Numbered from the stretch's first letter, positions 34,137-43,743 are shown. The stretch is 64,000 nt of DNA from Noviherbaspirillum sp. Root189 (GCF_001428545.1 NZ_LMHZ01000022.1:1-64000); one strand, 5' to 3'. Notes: generated from the letters alone by a model not told the origin. Program-made: numbers and translations.

Positions 34137-34303
34137 GTGAGGTAAGGCTATACGTCAGCTTATTTAGCTGATGGAGTAATGATGGTGCAGTTGAAAAAAG
34201 CTTTTCCGCGTACGCCGCCGCACTGACCGAGGCAACTCAGACAGTTCTTTACCGGCTGGAACGTTTACGGTCTAATTGTCATTCTGAAAACCAAGAGGCT
34301 CCC

Positions 34304-34507
34304 ATGGCAAAGGCATCCTGCCCCCAATGCAAAGCAAAAACCGCTTCCAGCGCACATGTCTGCCCGGCCTGCGGTTTTCCGCTGACTCCGCCACAGCCTG
34401 TGCGCCATCGCCAGTGGCCAACGAAAAAGGAAAATATGAGTGGATTTTCCAAAGCCTTGCTGCTGATCGGTGGCGTGTTCGCAGCGCTCCTTTTCCTGAC
34501 CGATTAA
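34304..34507 (+). CDS. Small zinc-ribbon membrane protein
   Basis: A 67-residue protein with two CxxC knuckles (CPQC and CPAC, residues 6-23), a basic linker (RHRQWPTKKE) and one C-terminal hydrophobic helix (ALLLIGGVFAALLFL). It resembles the zinc-ribbon small membrane proteins found widely in proteobacteria. An AAGAGG ribosome site precedes the ATG. It is convergent with the deacetylase gene, with which it shares a terminator. Function unknown. Confidence 0.7.
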   Translation: MAKASCPQCKAKTASSAHVCPACGFPLTPPQPVRHRQWPTKKENMSGFSKALLLIGGVFAALLFLTD

Positions 34508-34597
34508 GCCGCCAAGCATTCAAAATCGCAATTGGCCATACGCCTGGATTACCAAGCCCTTGGTTGCATAAATTTAGCCTGATAGAGTTCACCCATT

Positions 34598-34626
34598 AAA
34601 ACGGGGCGCTGCATGCGCCCCGTTTT
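34598..34626. terminator. Bidirectional Rho-independent terminator
   Basis: A perfect 12-bp stem (AAAACGGGGCGC / GCGCCCCGTTTT) with a 5-base loop lies between two convergent genes. It has A-runs on one side and T-runs on the other, so it can end transcription from both strands. It starts 91 bases after the zinc-ribbon gene and ends 3 bases before the deacetylase stop. Confidence 0.9.
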
Positions 34627-34628
34627 GT

Positions 34629-35921
34629 TTACTTTGCAAATTTTGTAGCTGGCACAACTTGCAGCGATATCTTGTCACCCGGACGCAGGTTGAAGAAGGC
34701 GGTTCCCGCACTCACCCAGTTCGGGACCTCGGTACCGTCAGCAGTCTTAGTGTGCAGCGCGGCACCAGAGGGAATCGAAACAGGCACCGTAACCGTCAGA
34801 GGCGCATTGCATACCGCTGGGTCATAGGTCCCGGTCAGACGCACATAAGCCTGGGTTGACGACTGAAGCAGCACTTCCGCCTTGACCGTATCCCGGCAGA
34901 GCCTATAGCGCGACACGTTGGCAAACGTGTCTGTCCACAGCGTAGACGAATACTGCGCCGCATAGGCCAGGTGTTTCTGCAGGAATTCGGTCGTGACCGG
35001 GCTCCATCCGTCGCCGTCAATCCCATGTCCTCCGGCGACAAACCATCCTCCCGCCTTAACGACTTCGTCGAGTTGACGGTTCACTGTAACCAAGGTGCCA
35101 GCGAGGTCAGTTCCGTGATCCGTGTCAAAGAAAGCAAACTGATAACCTGGATCGCCCAGGTTCATCTTACGGACAGCAACGTGGTTCTGCTGTGCGACTT
35201 TCAATGCACGATCGGTATAGAGATGATACGGAAAAGCGAAAGTCTGCGGCCGGATGCCCAACTTTTGCTCAATCAGCCTTTGTGCACCATTGATCTCCGT
35301 GTCGAGCTGCTGGTCGCTCATCACCGTGTTCACAAAATCCGGATGGGTCATGGAATGATTTCCGATTTCATGACCCTTGTCCCTCAGTGCCTGCCACATC
35401 GACCAGCCATCGGCGGGTATGACGCCAGGGATGATGTAAAAGGTAGCGCGCAATCCGGCCTTTTCAAAGATGGAACCGATGGCGGTGCTGGTCGCATAAC
35501 CGTCATCGAAGGTATAGGAAGCCGCCGCCCGCTTGTTGTCCTTGTATTTCGCAATACGCAGTGCGGTAAAGTCTACACAGCGACTTAAGTCGGGACACGC
35601 TGCGTCGCCCGTGGTGGTTCCTCCATTGGAGCCGCTGCCACTGCTGATGCCGGTATCGGCAGTAGTGCTGGTGCCAGCACCTCCGCTATCTGCAGTTCCG
35701 CCGCCTGGAGCTACATTTGTATCCGTAGTTGTGCCTGAATTACCGCCGGTGCTGTTACCGGTACTCGCCCCCGCGTTCGTGCCAAGACTGCTTGCGACAC
35801 TGGTACCTGTATCTGTTGAGCTTAACCCATCGGCGGCTGGCCCTCCGCTTCCGCCGCCACATCCTGTCAATCCCAAAGCAGCTCCCAACACAACTACCGG
35901 CACTACGCTTGCACGCAACAT
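34629..35921 (-). CDS. Lipoprotein polysaccharide deacetylase (NodB domain)
   Basis: A 430-residue exported lipoprotein with lipobox LTGC at the signal-peptide end. A long Ser/Thr/Gly linker fills residues about 23-108. The NodB domain spans about 130-320: YTFDDGY (first Asp of the metal site), GNHSMTHPD (two metal-binding His) and a late FVAGGHGIDG. It probably deacetylates N-acetylated polysaccharide at the cell surface. A C-terminal 100-residue beta-type domain follows. The start ATG at 35921 is followed directly by the hydrophobic signal. It stands alone, convergent to the zinc-ribbon gene. Confidence 0.88.
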   Translation of the reverse strand: MLRASVVPVVVLGAALGLTGCGGGSGGPAADGLSSTDTGTSVASSLGTNAGASTGNSTGGNSGTTTDTNVAPGGGTADSGGAGTSTTADTGISSGSGSNGGTTTGDAACPDLSRCVDFTALRIAKYKDNKRAAASYTFDDGYATSTAIGSIFEKAGLRATFYIIPGVIPADGWSMWQALRDKGHEIGNHSMTHPDFVNTVMSDQQLDTEINGAQRLIEQKLGIRPQTFAFPYHLYTDRALKVAQQNHVAVRKMNLGDPGYQFAFFDTDHGTDLAGTLVTVNRQLDEVVKAGGWFVAGGHGIDGDGWSPVTTEFLQKHLAYAAQYSSTLWTDTFANVSRYRLCRDTVKAEVLLQSSTQAYVRLTGTYDPAVCNAPLTVTVPVSIPSGAALHTKTADGTEVPNWVSAGTAFFNLRPGDKISLQVVPATKFAK

Positions 35922-36323
35922 TTACTTTCCCCTGTTTGTTCTGATTGAATTTGGGAGCGGTCCTCCCTTATGCATATGATCGGGGGCATGGACATGGGCT
36001 GCCATGATCCATGTCGCCTGGGGAATTGTGACAAATCATGCGATATGCACTTGGTGCCGGACATGCATCAATTGCGGGCGCGCAGGGCATTCTTATATTG
36101 ATATACCAGCCGATGAAAACTTGTATCCTCGATGACTTGAGTAATTTCAGACAAAAGAAAAAGGTTTAGGCCGTATGCAAAGCCTGCATCTTCTTTCGGT
36201 CCACTGCGCCGGACAGAATGCCCCTCCGTGAAACCGGGGCCTCAAAGGTCCATAATACGAAGGTCGCAGTGCAACTTTCGTGCATGCCCTGGCGATCAAA
36301 CGAATCACACACAGGAAACCGAT
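35922..36323. other. Divergent intergenic region, deacetylase and flavin reductase
   Basis: About 400 bp with no supported gene. It must contain the promoters of two divergent genes. I see no clear palindrome apart from a short CCGGGGCC-like block near 36232. Small open frames here have no ribosome site. Confidence 0.4.
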
Positions 36324-36887
36324 ATGTCTCATCGCGTTGCAGTCGAACTATCCAAAGCCTATCGGCTGCTTAATCATGGTCCTACTGTATTAGTCAGCAG
36401 CGCATACGACGGAGCGGTCAATGTCATGGCTGCTGCCTGGTCGATGCCGCTCGACTTTTCGCCGCCCAAGGTGGCTGTTGTCATCGATCGCAACACATGG
36501 ACGCGCCGTCTGGTGGAAGGATCTGGAGAGTTCGCACTGAATGTGCCGTCAAGGGAGTTGGCCCAGCAAACCTTGGCGGTCGGCTCGCGGTCGGGGCGTG
36601 AGGTGAACAAGTTCGACGAATATGGCATTACCGCATTCTCTGCCGAGAAAATTGGCGCACCACTTATCAATGGCTGTCTTGGCTGGCTTGAATGCCGAGT
36701 CATCCCGGAGCCGCATATCCAGGAACGCTACGATCTTTTCCTTGCCGAAGTGATTGCTGCATGGGCCGATCCGGCAGCCTTCGTCGAAGGACATTGGTCA
36801 TTCGATGAAGGTAGCCCTCGCAGCATTCATTACATCGCCGGCGGAAATTTTTTCGAAACCGGGGAGGCTTTCGATGTAAAAAAATAG
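36324..36887 (+). CDS. Flavin reductase-like (FMN-binding split-barrel) protein
   Basis: A 187-residue flavin reductase-like domain protein. The start MSHRVAVELSKAYRLLNHGP with TVLVSSAYDGAVNVMAAAWSM is typical of the family, and PPKVAVVIDRNTWT and EFALNVPS follow. Such proteins reduce FMN with NAD(P)H for a partner monooxygenase or act as nitroreductase-like enzymes. The ATG at 36324 has AGGAAA seven bases upstream; the frame upstream to 36228 lacks a site. No partner monooxygenase is adjacent; the MhpA-like enzyme at 54-56 kb has its own FAD domain. Confidence 0.88.
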   Translation: MSHRVAVELSKAYRLLNHGPTVLVSSAYDGAVNVMAAAWSMPLDFSPPKVAVVIDRNTWTRRLVEGSGEFALNVPSRELAQQTLAVGSRSGREVNKFDEYGITAFSAEKIGAPLINGCLGWLECRVIPEPHIQERYDLFLAEVIAAWADPAAFVEGHWSFDEGSPRSIHYIAGGNFFETGEAFDVKK

Positions 36888-36958
36888 AGTCACAAGGGGA
36901 TTGCGCAGCCAGCCGGTCCAGTTTCAATGACGCGCTTTGCTACGCAATCTCCCAGGAC

Positions 36959-37960
36959 TTACTTCGAAATCACGGGCGAGTATTCCAGCGGCACCCAGGC
37001 GTACCCTTTCTTTTCCGCACGTACGTGACCTATCCCCGGAAAGGGAAGATGGGCCCCGGCGATCCAGAGCTTATTCTTGGCCGCGTCCGCAAACACCTTC
37101 TTGCGAGTTGCGATTGCCTTCTTGTTGTCGACGTCAAACTCGATCGCCACTTCAGGGCGCGCGAACTGTACGGCATGGCTATGCACGATGTCACCCCACA
37201 CCAGCAGTTGCTGGTCGCCTGACGAAAACATATAGCCCGCGTGGCCGGGTGTATGCCCTGGCGTGGGCACCGATACAACGCCTTCCATCAGCTTGTCGCC
37301 GGCAGCGAACTGCTTGAGCTTGCCGTCACGCGCGTAAGGTGCAACCGAGTCGTCGGCCATCTTGAAAAAACCTTGCGCTTCCTTCGGCGCCTTGGCGGCA
37401 ATATCCTTGTTGAGCCAGAATCCGGCCTCATCTCGCGACACGTAGACAGTCGCATTGGGGAACGCCGGCTTGCCATCTGCGGCGACGAGACCGCAAGCGT
37501 GGTCTCCATGCAGATGCGTCAGCAATACGGAATCGATTTGTGCAGGCTCGTATCCCGCCGCCCGGAGATTGTCGCCAATCACACCTAGTGTCGGGCCGAA
37601 GCATTTCGCAGCCCCGGTGTCGATCAGAATCAGGTTCTTGCCGGTATTGATCAGGAATGCGTTGACTGCCGTTTGCACCCCTTTGGACGACGCGATGAAC
37701 ATCCTGCCAATTAACTGCTGTATATCGTTGGCGCTGGCACCCTTGAGAAGCTTAGTGTCGAGCGCAACGTAACCGTCATACAGGGCGGTAACTTCAATGT
37801 CTCCAACATTCAGGCGGTAATAGCCGGGCACCTGGGTGGTTTGCCTGGCGGGAGGGGCCGCTGATGCCGTCGCGGGCAGGAGTGCGGTAACCGCGGCAGT
37901 TGCTGCAATCATGGCAGCGAGCAGAATTTTACGGGCATTTCTTGAATTGTTCTGAGCCAT
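36959..37960 (-). CDS. Exported metallo-beta-lactamase-fold hydrolase
   Basis: A 333-residue protein with a signal peptide (LLAAMIAATAAVTALLPATASA). The MBL metal motif is complete: HLHGDHACG, with later H in TPGHTPGH and D in WGDIVH, and a final GAHLPFPG. The fold and motifs resemble the quorum-quenching lactonase and hydrolase group, but motifs alone do not prove lactonase activity. The start at 37960 has GGAAAG upstream; the frame extends to 38104 without signal character. It lies 157 bp downstream of paaK on the same strand, so it may be read through from the paa operon. Confidence 0.85.
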   Translation of the reverse strand: MAQNNSRNARKILLAAMIAATAAVTALLPATASAAPPARQTTQVPGYYRLNVGDIEVTALYDGYVALDTKLLKGASANDIQQLIGRMFIASSKGVQTAVNAFLINTGKNLILIDTGAAKCFGPTLGVIGDNLRAAGYEPAQIDSVLLTHLHGDHACGLVAADGKPAFPNATVYVSRDEAGFWLNKDIAAKAPKEAQGFFKMADDSVAPYARDGKLKQFAAGDKLMEGVVSVPTPGHTPGHAGYMFSSGDQQLLVWGDIVHSHAVQFARPEVAIEFDVDNKKAIATRKKVFADAAKNKLWIAGAHLPFPGIGHVRAEKKGYAWVPLEYSPVISK

Positions 37961-38117
37961 ATCTTTCCATATCGTAGTGACGGAGTTTGCGATCATAACG
38001 CAAATGGATATGGCATTCAGGCGTAGGGACTCTGCGCTCCGGAGAAAGGGGTGCAGGAAGTGCAGAGAACGCATGGAGATGTGCGTTCTCTGCGCTGGCA
38101 GCAAGCCGCCGTTAACC

Positions 38118-39440
38118 TTACAGCTTTGCGCGCTTATCGACGACGCGTCGCGCCTTGCCGGTCGCCGTGCGCTCGATCGCCTCTGAATTCAGCACCCGAA
38201 CATCGGTCGTTACGCCGACATAGGTCTTGATCTGGTGTTGCAAGTCGCGTGCGACAGCGTCGACCTCATTGGCCGACAACCGGCCTGACATTTCGGGACG
38301 CAACTCGCTCAGCACTTCCAGTTTGTCAAGATGCCCGTCGCGCGTCAGGACAAGCTGGTATTGCGGTGCGAGTTTGGACTGCTTGAGGATCAGTTCTTCG
38401 ATCTGCGATGGAAAGACATTGACGCCGCGAATAATCAGCATGTCGTCCGAGCGGCCGGTAATCTTGGCAATACGGCGCATCGACCGCGAACTTGGTGGCA
38501 ACAGGCGCGTCAGGTCGCGCGTCCGGTAGCGAATGATAGGCAAGGCTTCTTTGGTCAGCGAGGTGAACACCAGCTCGCCCTCTTCACCGTCGGCAACCAC
38601 TTCACCCGTGTCGGGATTGATGATTTCAGGATAGAAGTGATCTTCCCAGATTACCGGGCCGTCCTTGCTTTCTATACATTCACTCGCTACGCCCGGACCC
38701 ATCACCTCAGACAGGCCATAGATATCCACAGCGTCGATGCCGGCGCGCTGTTCGATTTCCGTACGCATTGCGTCAGTCCATGGCTCCGCCCCGAAGATGC
38801 CGACCTGCAGCGAATTCTTCGCCGGATCCAGACCTTGCCGCTGAAACTCTTCAACGATATTCAGCATGTACGACGGCGTCACCATGATGATATCCGGCTT
38901 GAAATCCTGGATCAGCTGCACCTGCTTTTCAGTCTGCCCGCCGGACATGGGAATCACCGTGCATCCAAGACGCTCGGCGCCATAGTGCGCTCCCAGGCCA
39001 CCGGTAAACAACCCGTAACCATAGGCGACATGCACGATGTCGCCGGCACGGCCGCCCGCTGCACGGATCGACCTGGCGACGACATCGGCCCAGGTACCAA
39101 TGTCCTTCTGCGTATAGCCGACGACGGTCGGCTTGCCGGTGGTACCGCTGGATGCATGGACACGGACAACTTTTTCCCGTGGCACGGCGAACATGCCAAA
39201 AGGATAGTTGTCTCGCAAATCCTTCTTGGTTGTGAACGGAAACTTCGCAAGGTCGCCCAAGGTTTTCAAGTCGTCCGGATGTACCCCCACCGCGTCGAAC
39301 GATGCTCGGTAATGCGGCACATTGTCGTATGCGTGACGGAGCGTCCATTTCATGCGCTCGAGCTGCAACGCCTGAAGTTCGTCCTTGGTGGCGCGCTCTA
39401 TCGGGTCAAGGTCATTGTCTGTCGGATTGCGCTGTGGCAT
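38118..39440 (-). CDS. paaK: Phenylacetate-CoA ligase
   Basis: A 440-residue AMP-forming ligase making phenylacetyl-CoA, the first step of aerobic phenylacetate catabolism. The AMP-binding P-loop is HASSGTTGKPTVVGYT, and YGLSEVMGPG, RTRDLTRL and the C-terminal hinge lysine region (GKARRVVDKR) are present. Length and motifs fit PaaK closely. It is the last gene of the run paaABCDE-G-I-K on the minus strand, 58 bp after paaI. A ribosome site (AAGGAGA) precedes the ATG. Confidence 0.96.
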   Translation of the reverse strand: MPQRNPTDNDLDPIERATKDELQALQLERMKWTLRHAYDNVPHYRASFDAVGVHPDDLKTLGDLAKFPFTTKKDLRDNYPFGMFAVPREKVVRVHASSGTTGKPTVVGYTQKDIGTWADVVARSIRAAGGRAGDIVHVAYGYGLFTGGLGAHYGAERLGCTVIPMSGGQTEKQVQLIQDFKPDIIMVTPSYMLNIVEEFQRQGLDPAKNSLQVGIFGAEPWTDAMRTEIEQRAGIDAVDIYGLSEVMGPGVASECIESKDGPVIWEDHFYPEIINPDTGEVVADGEEGELVFTSLTKEALPIIRYRTRDLTRLLPPSSRSMRRIAKITGRSDDMLIIRGVNVFPSQIEELILKQSKLAPQYQLVLTRDGHLDKLEVLSELRPEMSGRLSANEVDAVARDLQHQIKTYVGVTTDVRVLNSEAIERTATGKARRVVDKRAKL

Positions 39441-39498
39441 GGCTGTCTCCTTGTATTCTGTTTTTCCGTATCTCGATGAATCTCTAACACCGCGACTC

Positions 39499-40008
39499 TC
39501 AGGTCTGCCGTTGGACCAGGCCTTCTACCACTTCGCCTTTGATCTGGTGCGATTTGCCGCGGAACAGTGCGATGCGCTCGCCGTTCTGGTTGGTCACGAT
39601 GACGTCGTACACACCCGACTTTCCGGAGCGTGCCTGCTCAACCGCTTCAGCGGTAAGCACGTCGCCTTCGCGTCCGGGGGCGAGGTATTCGATCGAACAT
39701 CCGGCCGCCACCGTATTGAGGTTATAGCTGTTACAGGAAAACGCGAACGCGCTATCCGCCAGCGCAAAAATGAAGCCACCGTGACAGGTCTTATGCCCGT
39801 TCAGCATGTCACGTCGGATAGGCATGCTGAGGCGTGCATAACCCGGGCCGATGCCGACGATTTGCATGCCAAGCGATTTTGTCGCCTCATCACGTTCGTA
39901 CATCGCGGCCGATGTGGCTACCGCCACTGCCTGTGCGGGACTTGCCTGATCAGCTTCGTGCATGGACCAGCTCTCCTGTGTGTCAGATTGTTGAGGTGCC
40001 GCTGTCAC
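39499..40008 (-). CDS. paaI: Hydroxyphenylacetyl-CoA thioesterase PaaI
   Basis: A 169-residue hotdog-fold thioesterase. PaaI releases CoA from dead-end ring-hydroxylated or epoxide-derived thioesters that trap CoA. The motif HGGFIFALADSAFAFSCNSY contains the catalytic Asp and is nearly as in known PaaI. It overlaps paaG by four bases, so translation is coupled. N-terminal residues up to about 30 are longer than in E. coli PaaI and contain no conserved motif. Confidence 0.93.
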   Translation of the reverse strand: MTAAPQQSDTQESWSMHEADQASPAQAVAVATSAAMYERDEATKSLGMQIVGIGPGYARLSMPIRRDMLNGHKTCHGGFIFALADSAFAFSCNSYNLNTVAAGCSIEYLAPGREGDVLTAEAVEQARSGKSGVYDVIVTNQNGERIALFRGKSHQIKGEVVEGLVQRQT

Positions 40009-40796
40009 TTTCCCTTGAATTTGGGCGCACGCTTTTCAATGAAAGCATTGACGCCTTCGCGATAATCTTCGCTGCGTCCGAGTTCACGCATGAAATCACG
40101 TTCGAGGTCGAGTTGCTGAGGAAGTGTGTTCGCCGGGCTCGCATAGATGGCCTGCTTGGTGCGCGCCAGGCCCAGCGTTGGCGCCGAGGCGAAGTGCTTG
40201 GCGAGTTTGTCGGTTTCGGAGACAAGCTGGTCATCGTCGACGCATTTCCAGATAAGGCCCCAGTTTTCGGCCTGCTCGGCGCTCAGCTTGTCACCCAGCA
40301 TTGCCAGTCCCATTGCACGCGCAGTACCGACAAGGCGTGGCAGGAAGTAGGTGCCGCCGGTGTCGGGGATTAATCCAAGACGGCAAAACGCTTCAACAAA
40401 CGAGGCCGACCTGCCGGCAATCACGATATCGGCGGCCAATGCGAGGTTCGCACCCGCCCCTGCGGCGACCCCATTGACGGCGCAGATCACCGGCACCGGC
40501 AGGCTGCGCAGCGTCAGCACCAGTGGGCCGTAATATTTTTGGATGGACTCACCAAGGTCTACCGCCTCCTGACCAGGCGCGACGGTGCGATCGCTCAGGT
40601 CCTGGCCGGCACAGAAGCCGCGGCCGGCCCCGGTCACGACAAGGACGCGCACTGACGGGTCAGACTTGGCCTGTTCCAGTGCCTCGCGCACTTCAACGTG
40701 CATGGCGGTCGTGAAGCTATTGAGCTTGTCCGGACGGTTGAAAGTCAGCTTCGCGACGCCTTCGCTGACGCTGAACAGGATATGTTGGAATGCCAT
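40005..40796 (-). CDS. paaG: 1,2-epoxyphenylacetyl-CoA isomerase PaaG
   Basis: A 263-residue crotonase-fold enzyme. In the pathway it isomerises 1,2-epoxyphenylacetyl-CoA to oxepin-CoA. Motifs: GAGRGFCAGQDLSD, AVNGVAAGAGANLALAAD and FCRLGLIPDTGGTYFLPR, the last with the catalytic Asp. The C-terminal tail ends KRAPKFKGK, as in PaaG. It follows paaE and overlaps paaI by four bases. Confidence 0.93.
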   Translation of the reverse strand: MAFQHILFSVSEGVAKLTFNRPDKLNSFTTAMHVEVREALEQAKSDPSVRVLVVTGAGRGFCAGQDLSDRTVAPGQEAVDLGESIQKYYGPLVLTLRSLPVPVICAVNGVAAGAGANLALAADIVIAGRSASFVEAFCRLGLIPDTGGTYFLPRLVGTARAMGLAMLGDKLSAEQAENWGLIWKCVDDDQLVSETDKLAKHFASAPTLGLARTKQAIYASPANTLPQQLDLERDFMRELGRSEDYREGVNAFIEKRAPKFKGK

Positions 40797-40890
40797 TGTC
40801 TGCTCCAGAAAGATGATGGTTATTATTGCGTGATTTTGTCAGTCGGTGTCGGCCTGATTTCCGATTCAACGGGATCAACAGATCCAGTAT

Positions 40891-41967
40891 TCAGTGATCC
40901 TGATCGAAGTCCATGACAACCTTGTCGCTGACCGGAAAACTCTGGCAGGAGAGCACGAAGCCACGTGCCACCTCATAATCTTCGAGGGCATAGTTGGCAT
41001 CCATGTCGACCTTTCCATCGACCAGTTTGCAGCGGCAGGTCGAGCAGACCCCGGCCTTGCAAGAATAACGCATATCGATACCCTGCTTCAGTGCGGCATC
41101 GAGCACCGATTCCTTATCCTTTTCCATTGTGAAGCTGACCTGATTGCCGTCGATAAGCAGTGTAACTTCGCAATCGTGACTGCCTGGAAGCGGCTGGGCG
41201 TGAGGTACGTGCTGCCGCTTCGGCACGCTGGCCGCAAACATTTCGATCTTGATTTTATCTTTGGACAGGCCGTGTTCCTGCAAGGCTTCTGACACTTCGT
41301 GCATCATCTGTTCCGGCCCGCAGATAAAGGCCATGTCGACATCATCGAGTGCAATCCAGCTTTGGAAAAAGCGGCTGCATTTTTCCTTGTTGATGCGACC
41401 ATTGAACAGTTCGATGTCCTGCTGCTCGCGACTCATCACATAGACAAGCTTGAAGCGATCCAGAAAGCGATCCTTCAGGTCGGAAAGCTCATCACGGAAA
41501 ATCACTGTCGACGACGCTCGATTTCCGTAAAACAAGGTAAAGCGACTCAGCGGTTCGGCAAGCAGCGTCGTCTTGATGATGGAAAGGATGGGCGTAATGC
41601 CGCTACCGGCCGCGAAAGCCAGGTAGTGCTTGCGATTATCAGCGGACAGCGGCGCTTGAAAATGCCCCATCGGCGGCATTACATCGATCACCATGCCGGG
41701 CTGCAGCGCCTCGTTTGCCCATGTTGAGAACTGGCCATTGGAAGTACGCTTGATCGCAATCCGAAGGCTATCGTCCTGCACGGCGGAACAGATCGAATAG
41801 GACCGTCGCACATCCTCGCCGTTGATGCCCGCCCGTAGCGTCAGGTGCTGCCCTTGCGAATACTTGTACGACTCCTTGAGTTCGTCCGGCACTGCGAAGG
41901 TCACGACTAGGGTGTCGCGCGCTTCCTTGCGCACGTCTGCTACGGTCAGCGGGTGAAACTTGCTCAT
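40891..41967 (-). CDS. paaE: Phenylacetyl-CoA 1,2-epoxidase reductase subunit PaaE
   Basis: A 358-residue electron-transfer subunit that passes NADPH electrons through FAD and a [2Fe-2S] centre to the PaaAC diiron oxygenase. The FAD site is RRSYSICS, the NADPH region is FAAGSGITPILSIIK, and the C-terminal ferredoxin domain has CKAGVCSTCRC plus a last Cys in SCQS. The start ATG at 41967 has GGGAG upstream; the longer frame to 42060 lacks a site. It sits between paaD and paaG on the same strand. Confidence 0.95.
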   Translation of the reverse strand: MSKFHPLTVADVRKEARDTLVVTFAVPDELKESYKYSQGQHLTLRAGINGEDVRRSYSICSAVQDDSLRIAIKRTSNGQFSTWANEALQPGMVIDVMPPMGHFQAPLSADNRKHYLAFAAGSGITPILSIIKTTLLAEPLSRFTLFYGNRASSTVIFRDELSDLKDRFLDRFKLVYVMSREQQDIELFNGRINKEKCSRFFQSWIALDDVDMAFICGPEQMMHEVSEALQEHGLSKDKIKIEMFAASVPKRQHVPHAQPLPGSHDCEVTLLIDGNQVSFTMEKDKESVLDAALKQGIDMRYSCKAGVCSTCRCKLVDGKVDMDANYALEDYEVARGFVLSCQSFPVSDKVVMDFDQDH

Positions 41968-42111
41968 GACTAACTGCTCCCATTTCCAGCGATCAACGAC
42001 TAGCTGCTTTATCGTGCAGCGTGACGGCACATTCGGCATTCCAGTTCGGACGCGGTCCATGCACCCTGCGCTGCAGTATGCGTTTCCGGCGTGCGTCAGA
42101 ACTTCAGTGGC

Positions 42112-42639
42112 TCAGTGACTCTTGAAATAATCGAAAGGCTCCAGGCAATCCTCGCAGCGATACAAGGCCTTGCAGGGTGTCGATCCGAACTGGCTGCTCA
42201 GCCGCGTATGCGCCGAGCCGCAGTTCGGACATGTCACCTGCAATTCCACCTTGTTCCGGCGGCTGAGGCTGCTGATGTCTATGACCCGCTCATTGACCGC
42301 CTGGTGAACCGGCGGAGCAATGCCATATGCCTTGAGCTTTTGCTTGCCGCTCTCGCTCATCCAGTCGGTTGTCCATGGCGGCGACAACTGCGACTCGACG
42401 CGAAAGCGTGTGATACCGTGGTTGGACAGGGCTTCGCCGATGGAGTCGGAGATGACTCGCATGGCGGGGCATCCGCTGTAGGTCGGCGTAAGCGTCACGA
42501 CGCATTCCTCGTCGGCAGTCCAGGCGACATTGCGAACGATGCCGAGATCGACCACCGAAATGACGGGAATTTCCGGATCGGGCACTTCGGACAGCCAGTG
42601 CCATACCTCTTCGACGGCAGCAGGCGAAGCGCTTACCAT
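42112..42639 (-). CDS. paaD: Phenylacetyl-CoA epoxidase assembly subunit PaaD
   Basis: A 175-residue MIP18-family protein needed for maturation of the epoxidase. Residues about 10-110 carry the DUF59 core (VPDPEIPVISVVDLGIVRNV and TPTYSGCPAM). The C-terminal part has a zinc ribbon (CPNC and CEDC). It overlaps paaC by seven bases, which indicates coupled translation. Length matches PaaD. Confidence 0.94.
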   Translation of the reverse strand: MVSASPAAVEEVWHWLSEVPDPEIPVISVVDLGIVRNVAWTADEECVVTLTPTYSGCPAMRVISDSIGEALSNHGITRFRVESQLSPPWTTDWMSESGKQKLKAYGIAPPVHQAVNERVIDISSLSRRNKVELQVTCPNCGSAHTRLSSQFGSTPCKALYRCEDCLEPFDYFKSH

Positions 42640-43388
42640 GATGCACCCGGATAGGCGCGTTGCAGGAACTGCATTTCAGCGAGAAGGTAGCCCAGGTGTT
42701 CGGTATGTACGCCCTGCTTCCCACCCTTTTGCATCCACGCGTCAGCAGGCGGCATCTTGAGTGTCGCTTCCGAGAAAATATCCCGCATGTGGTTCAGCCA
42801 GGGCTCGCGCAGGCTGGCCGGATCGGGTCCCACACCTTGTGCCGCCATGGCGTCATCCACTGCATCGGCACGGAACATTTCGCCGGTGTACATCCACAAT
42901 TCATCGAGCGCCGTCTGCATCATGGCATGACTCCTTTCGCTGCCGTCGCCAAGGCGAACGACCAGATCGGCGCTGCGGCGTGCGTGATAGCTGACTTCCT
43001 TCAGCGATTTTTCGGCAATGCCGGCAATCCGCTCATCGGTCGAGTGTGTCAATTGCTGCAGCAGCAGGAAATGCCAGGCATCGAAATAAAACTGCCGCGC
43101 CAGCGTATCGGCATAGCTGCCATTGGGCTGTTCAAGCAGCAACAGGTTGCGGTAATCATGCGCGTCACGCAGGAATGCGATGGCATCTTCGTCACGGCCC
43201 TTGCCTTCCAGTTCGCCCGCATAGGTGTACCAGAAGCGCGCCTGCCCGATCAGGTCCAGTCCGACATTGCTTAACGCCATATCTTCTTCGAGCGCTGGCC
43301 CCTTGCCGCACCATTCGCACAGTCGCTGACTCAATACCATAGCGTTATCAGCCAGGCGCAGCACATACATGAATTTTTGATCGGACAT
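42633..43388 (-). CDS. paaC: Phenylacetyl-CoA epoxidase structural subunit PaaC
   Basis: A 251-residue ferritin-like subunit that pairs with PaaA but lacks full catalytic iron ligands in the family. Motifs LRLADNAMVLSQRLCEWCGK at the start and DLIGQARFWYTYAGELEG follow the PaaC pattern. It lies 46 bp after paaB and overlaps paaD. Length is normal. Confidence 0.95.
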   Translation of the reverse strand: MSDQKFMYVLRLADNAMVLSQRLCEWCGKGPALEEDMALSNVGLDLIGQARFWYTYAGELEGKGRDEDAIAFLRDAHDYRNLLLLEQPNGSYADTLARQFYFDAWHFLLLQQLTHSTDERIAGIAEKSLKEVSYHARRSADLVVRLGDGSERSHAMMQTALDELWMYTGEMFRADAVDDAMAAQGVGPDPASLREPWLNHMRDIFSEATLKMPPADAWMQKGGKQGVHTEHLGYLLAEMQFLQRAYPGASW

Positions 43389-43434
43389 ACTGTCTCCGTT
43401 CGCCGCCGTAATACGTGACGCCTTGATGAATGAA

Positions 43435-43719
43435 TTACAGGTTCTTCACTTCTTCCGGCATGGGGAAGAACGTCGGGTGACGATACACCTTGTTGTTCGC
43501 CGGTTCGAACAGGGCTTCCTTATCGCCCGGACTGCTGGCGGTGATGTCGGCCGCTTTCACGACCCAGATGCTGACGCCTTCGTTGCGCCGGGTGTAGACG
43601 TCGCGCGCATTGTTAACCGCCATCTCGGCGTCGGGGGCATGTAGGCTGCCCACGTGCTTGTGCGCCAGTCCGTGCTGGCTGCGGATAAACACTTCCCAGA
43701 GGGGCCATTCCTTGCTCAT
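43435..43719 (-). CDS. paaB: Phenylacetyl-CoA epoxidase subunit PaaB
   Basis: A 94-residue subunit beginning MSKEWPLWEVFIRSQHGLAH with HVGSLHAPDAEMA and a C-terminal YRHPTFFPMPEEVKNL. PaaB is required to bridge the epoxidase complex. The ATG at 43719 has GGAGAA ahead of it; the in-frame TTG at 43731 overlaps that site. It lies 24 bp after paaA. Confidence 0.95.
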   Translation of the reverse strand: MSKEWPLWEVFIRSQHGLAHKHVGSLHAPDAEMAVNNARDVYTRRNEGVSIWVVKAADITASSPGDKEALFEPANNKVYRHPTFFPMPEEVKNL

Positions 43720-43743
43720 GTCATTCTCCAATCACGCGATGAT

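Noticed and set aside
36959-37960. Quorum-quenching lactonase acting on the DSF or AHL signal
   Set aside because: The MBL motif is complete but not specific, DSF is not a lactone, and there is no AHL gene in the window; I kept the neutral call.
38331-39479. Plus-strand frame of 382 residues
   Set aside because: It is the antisense shadow of paaK.
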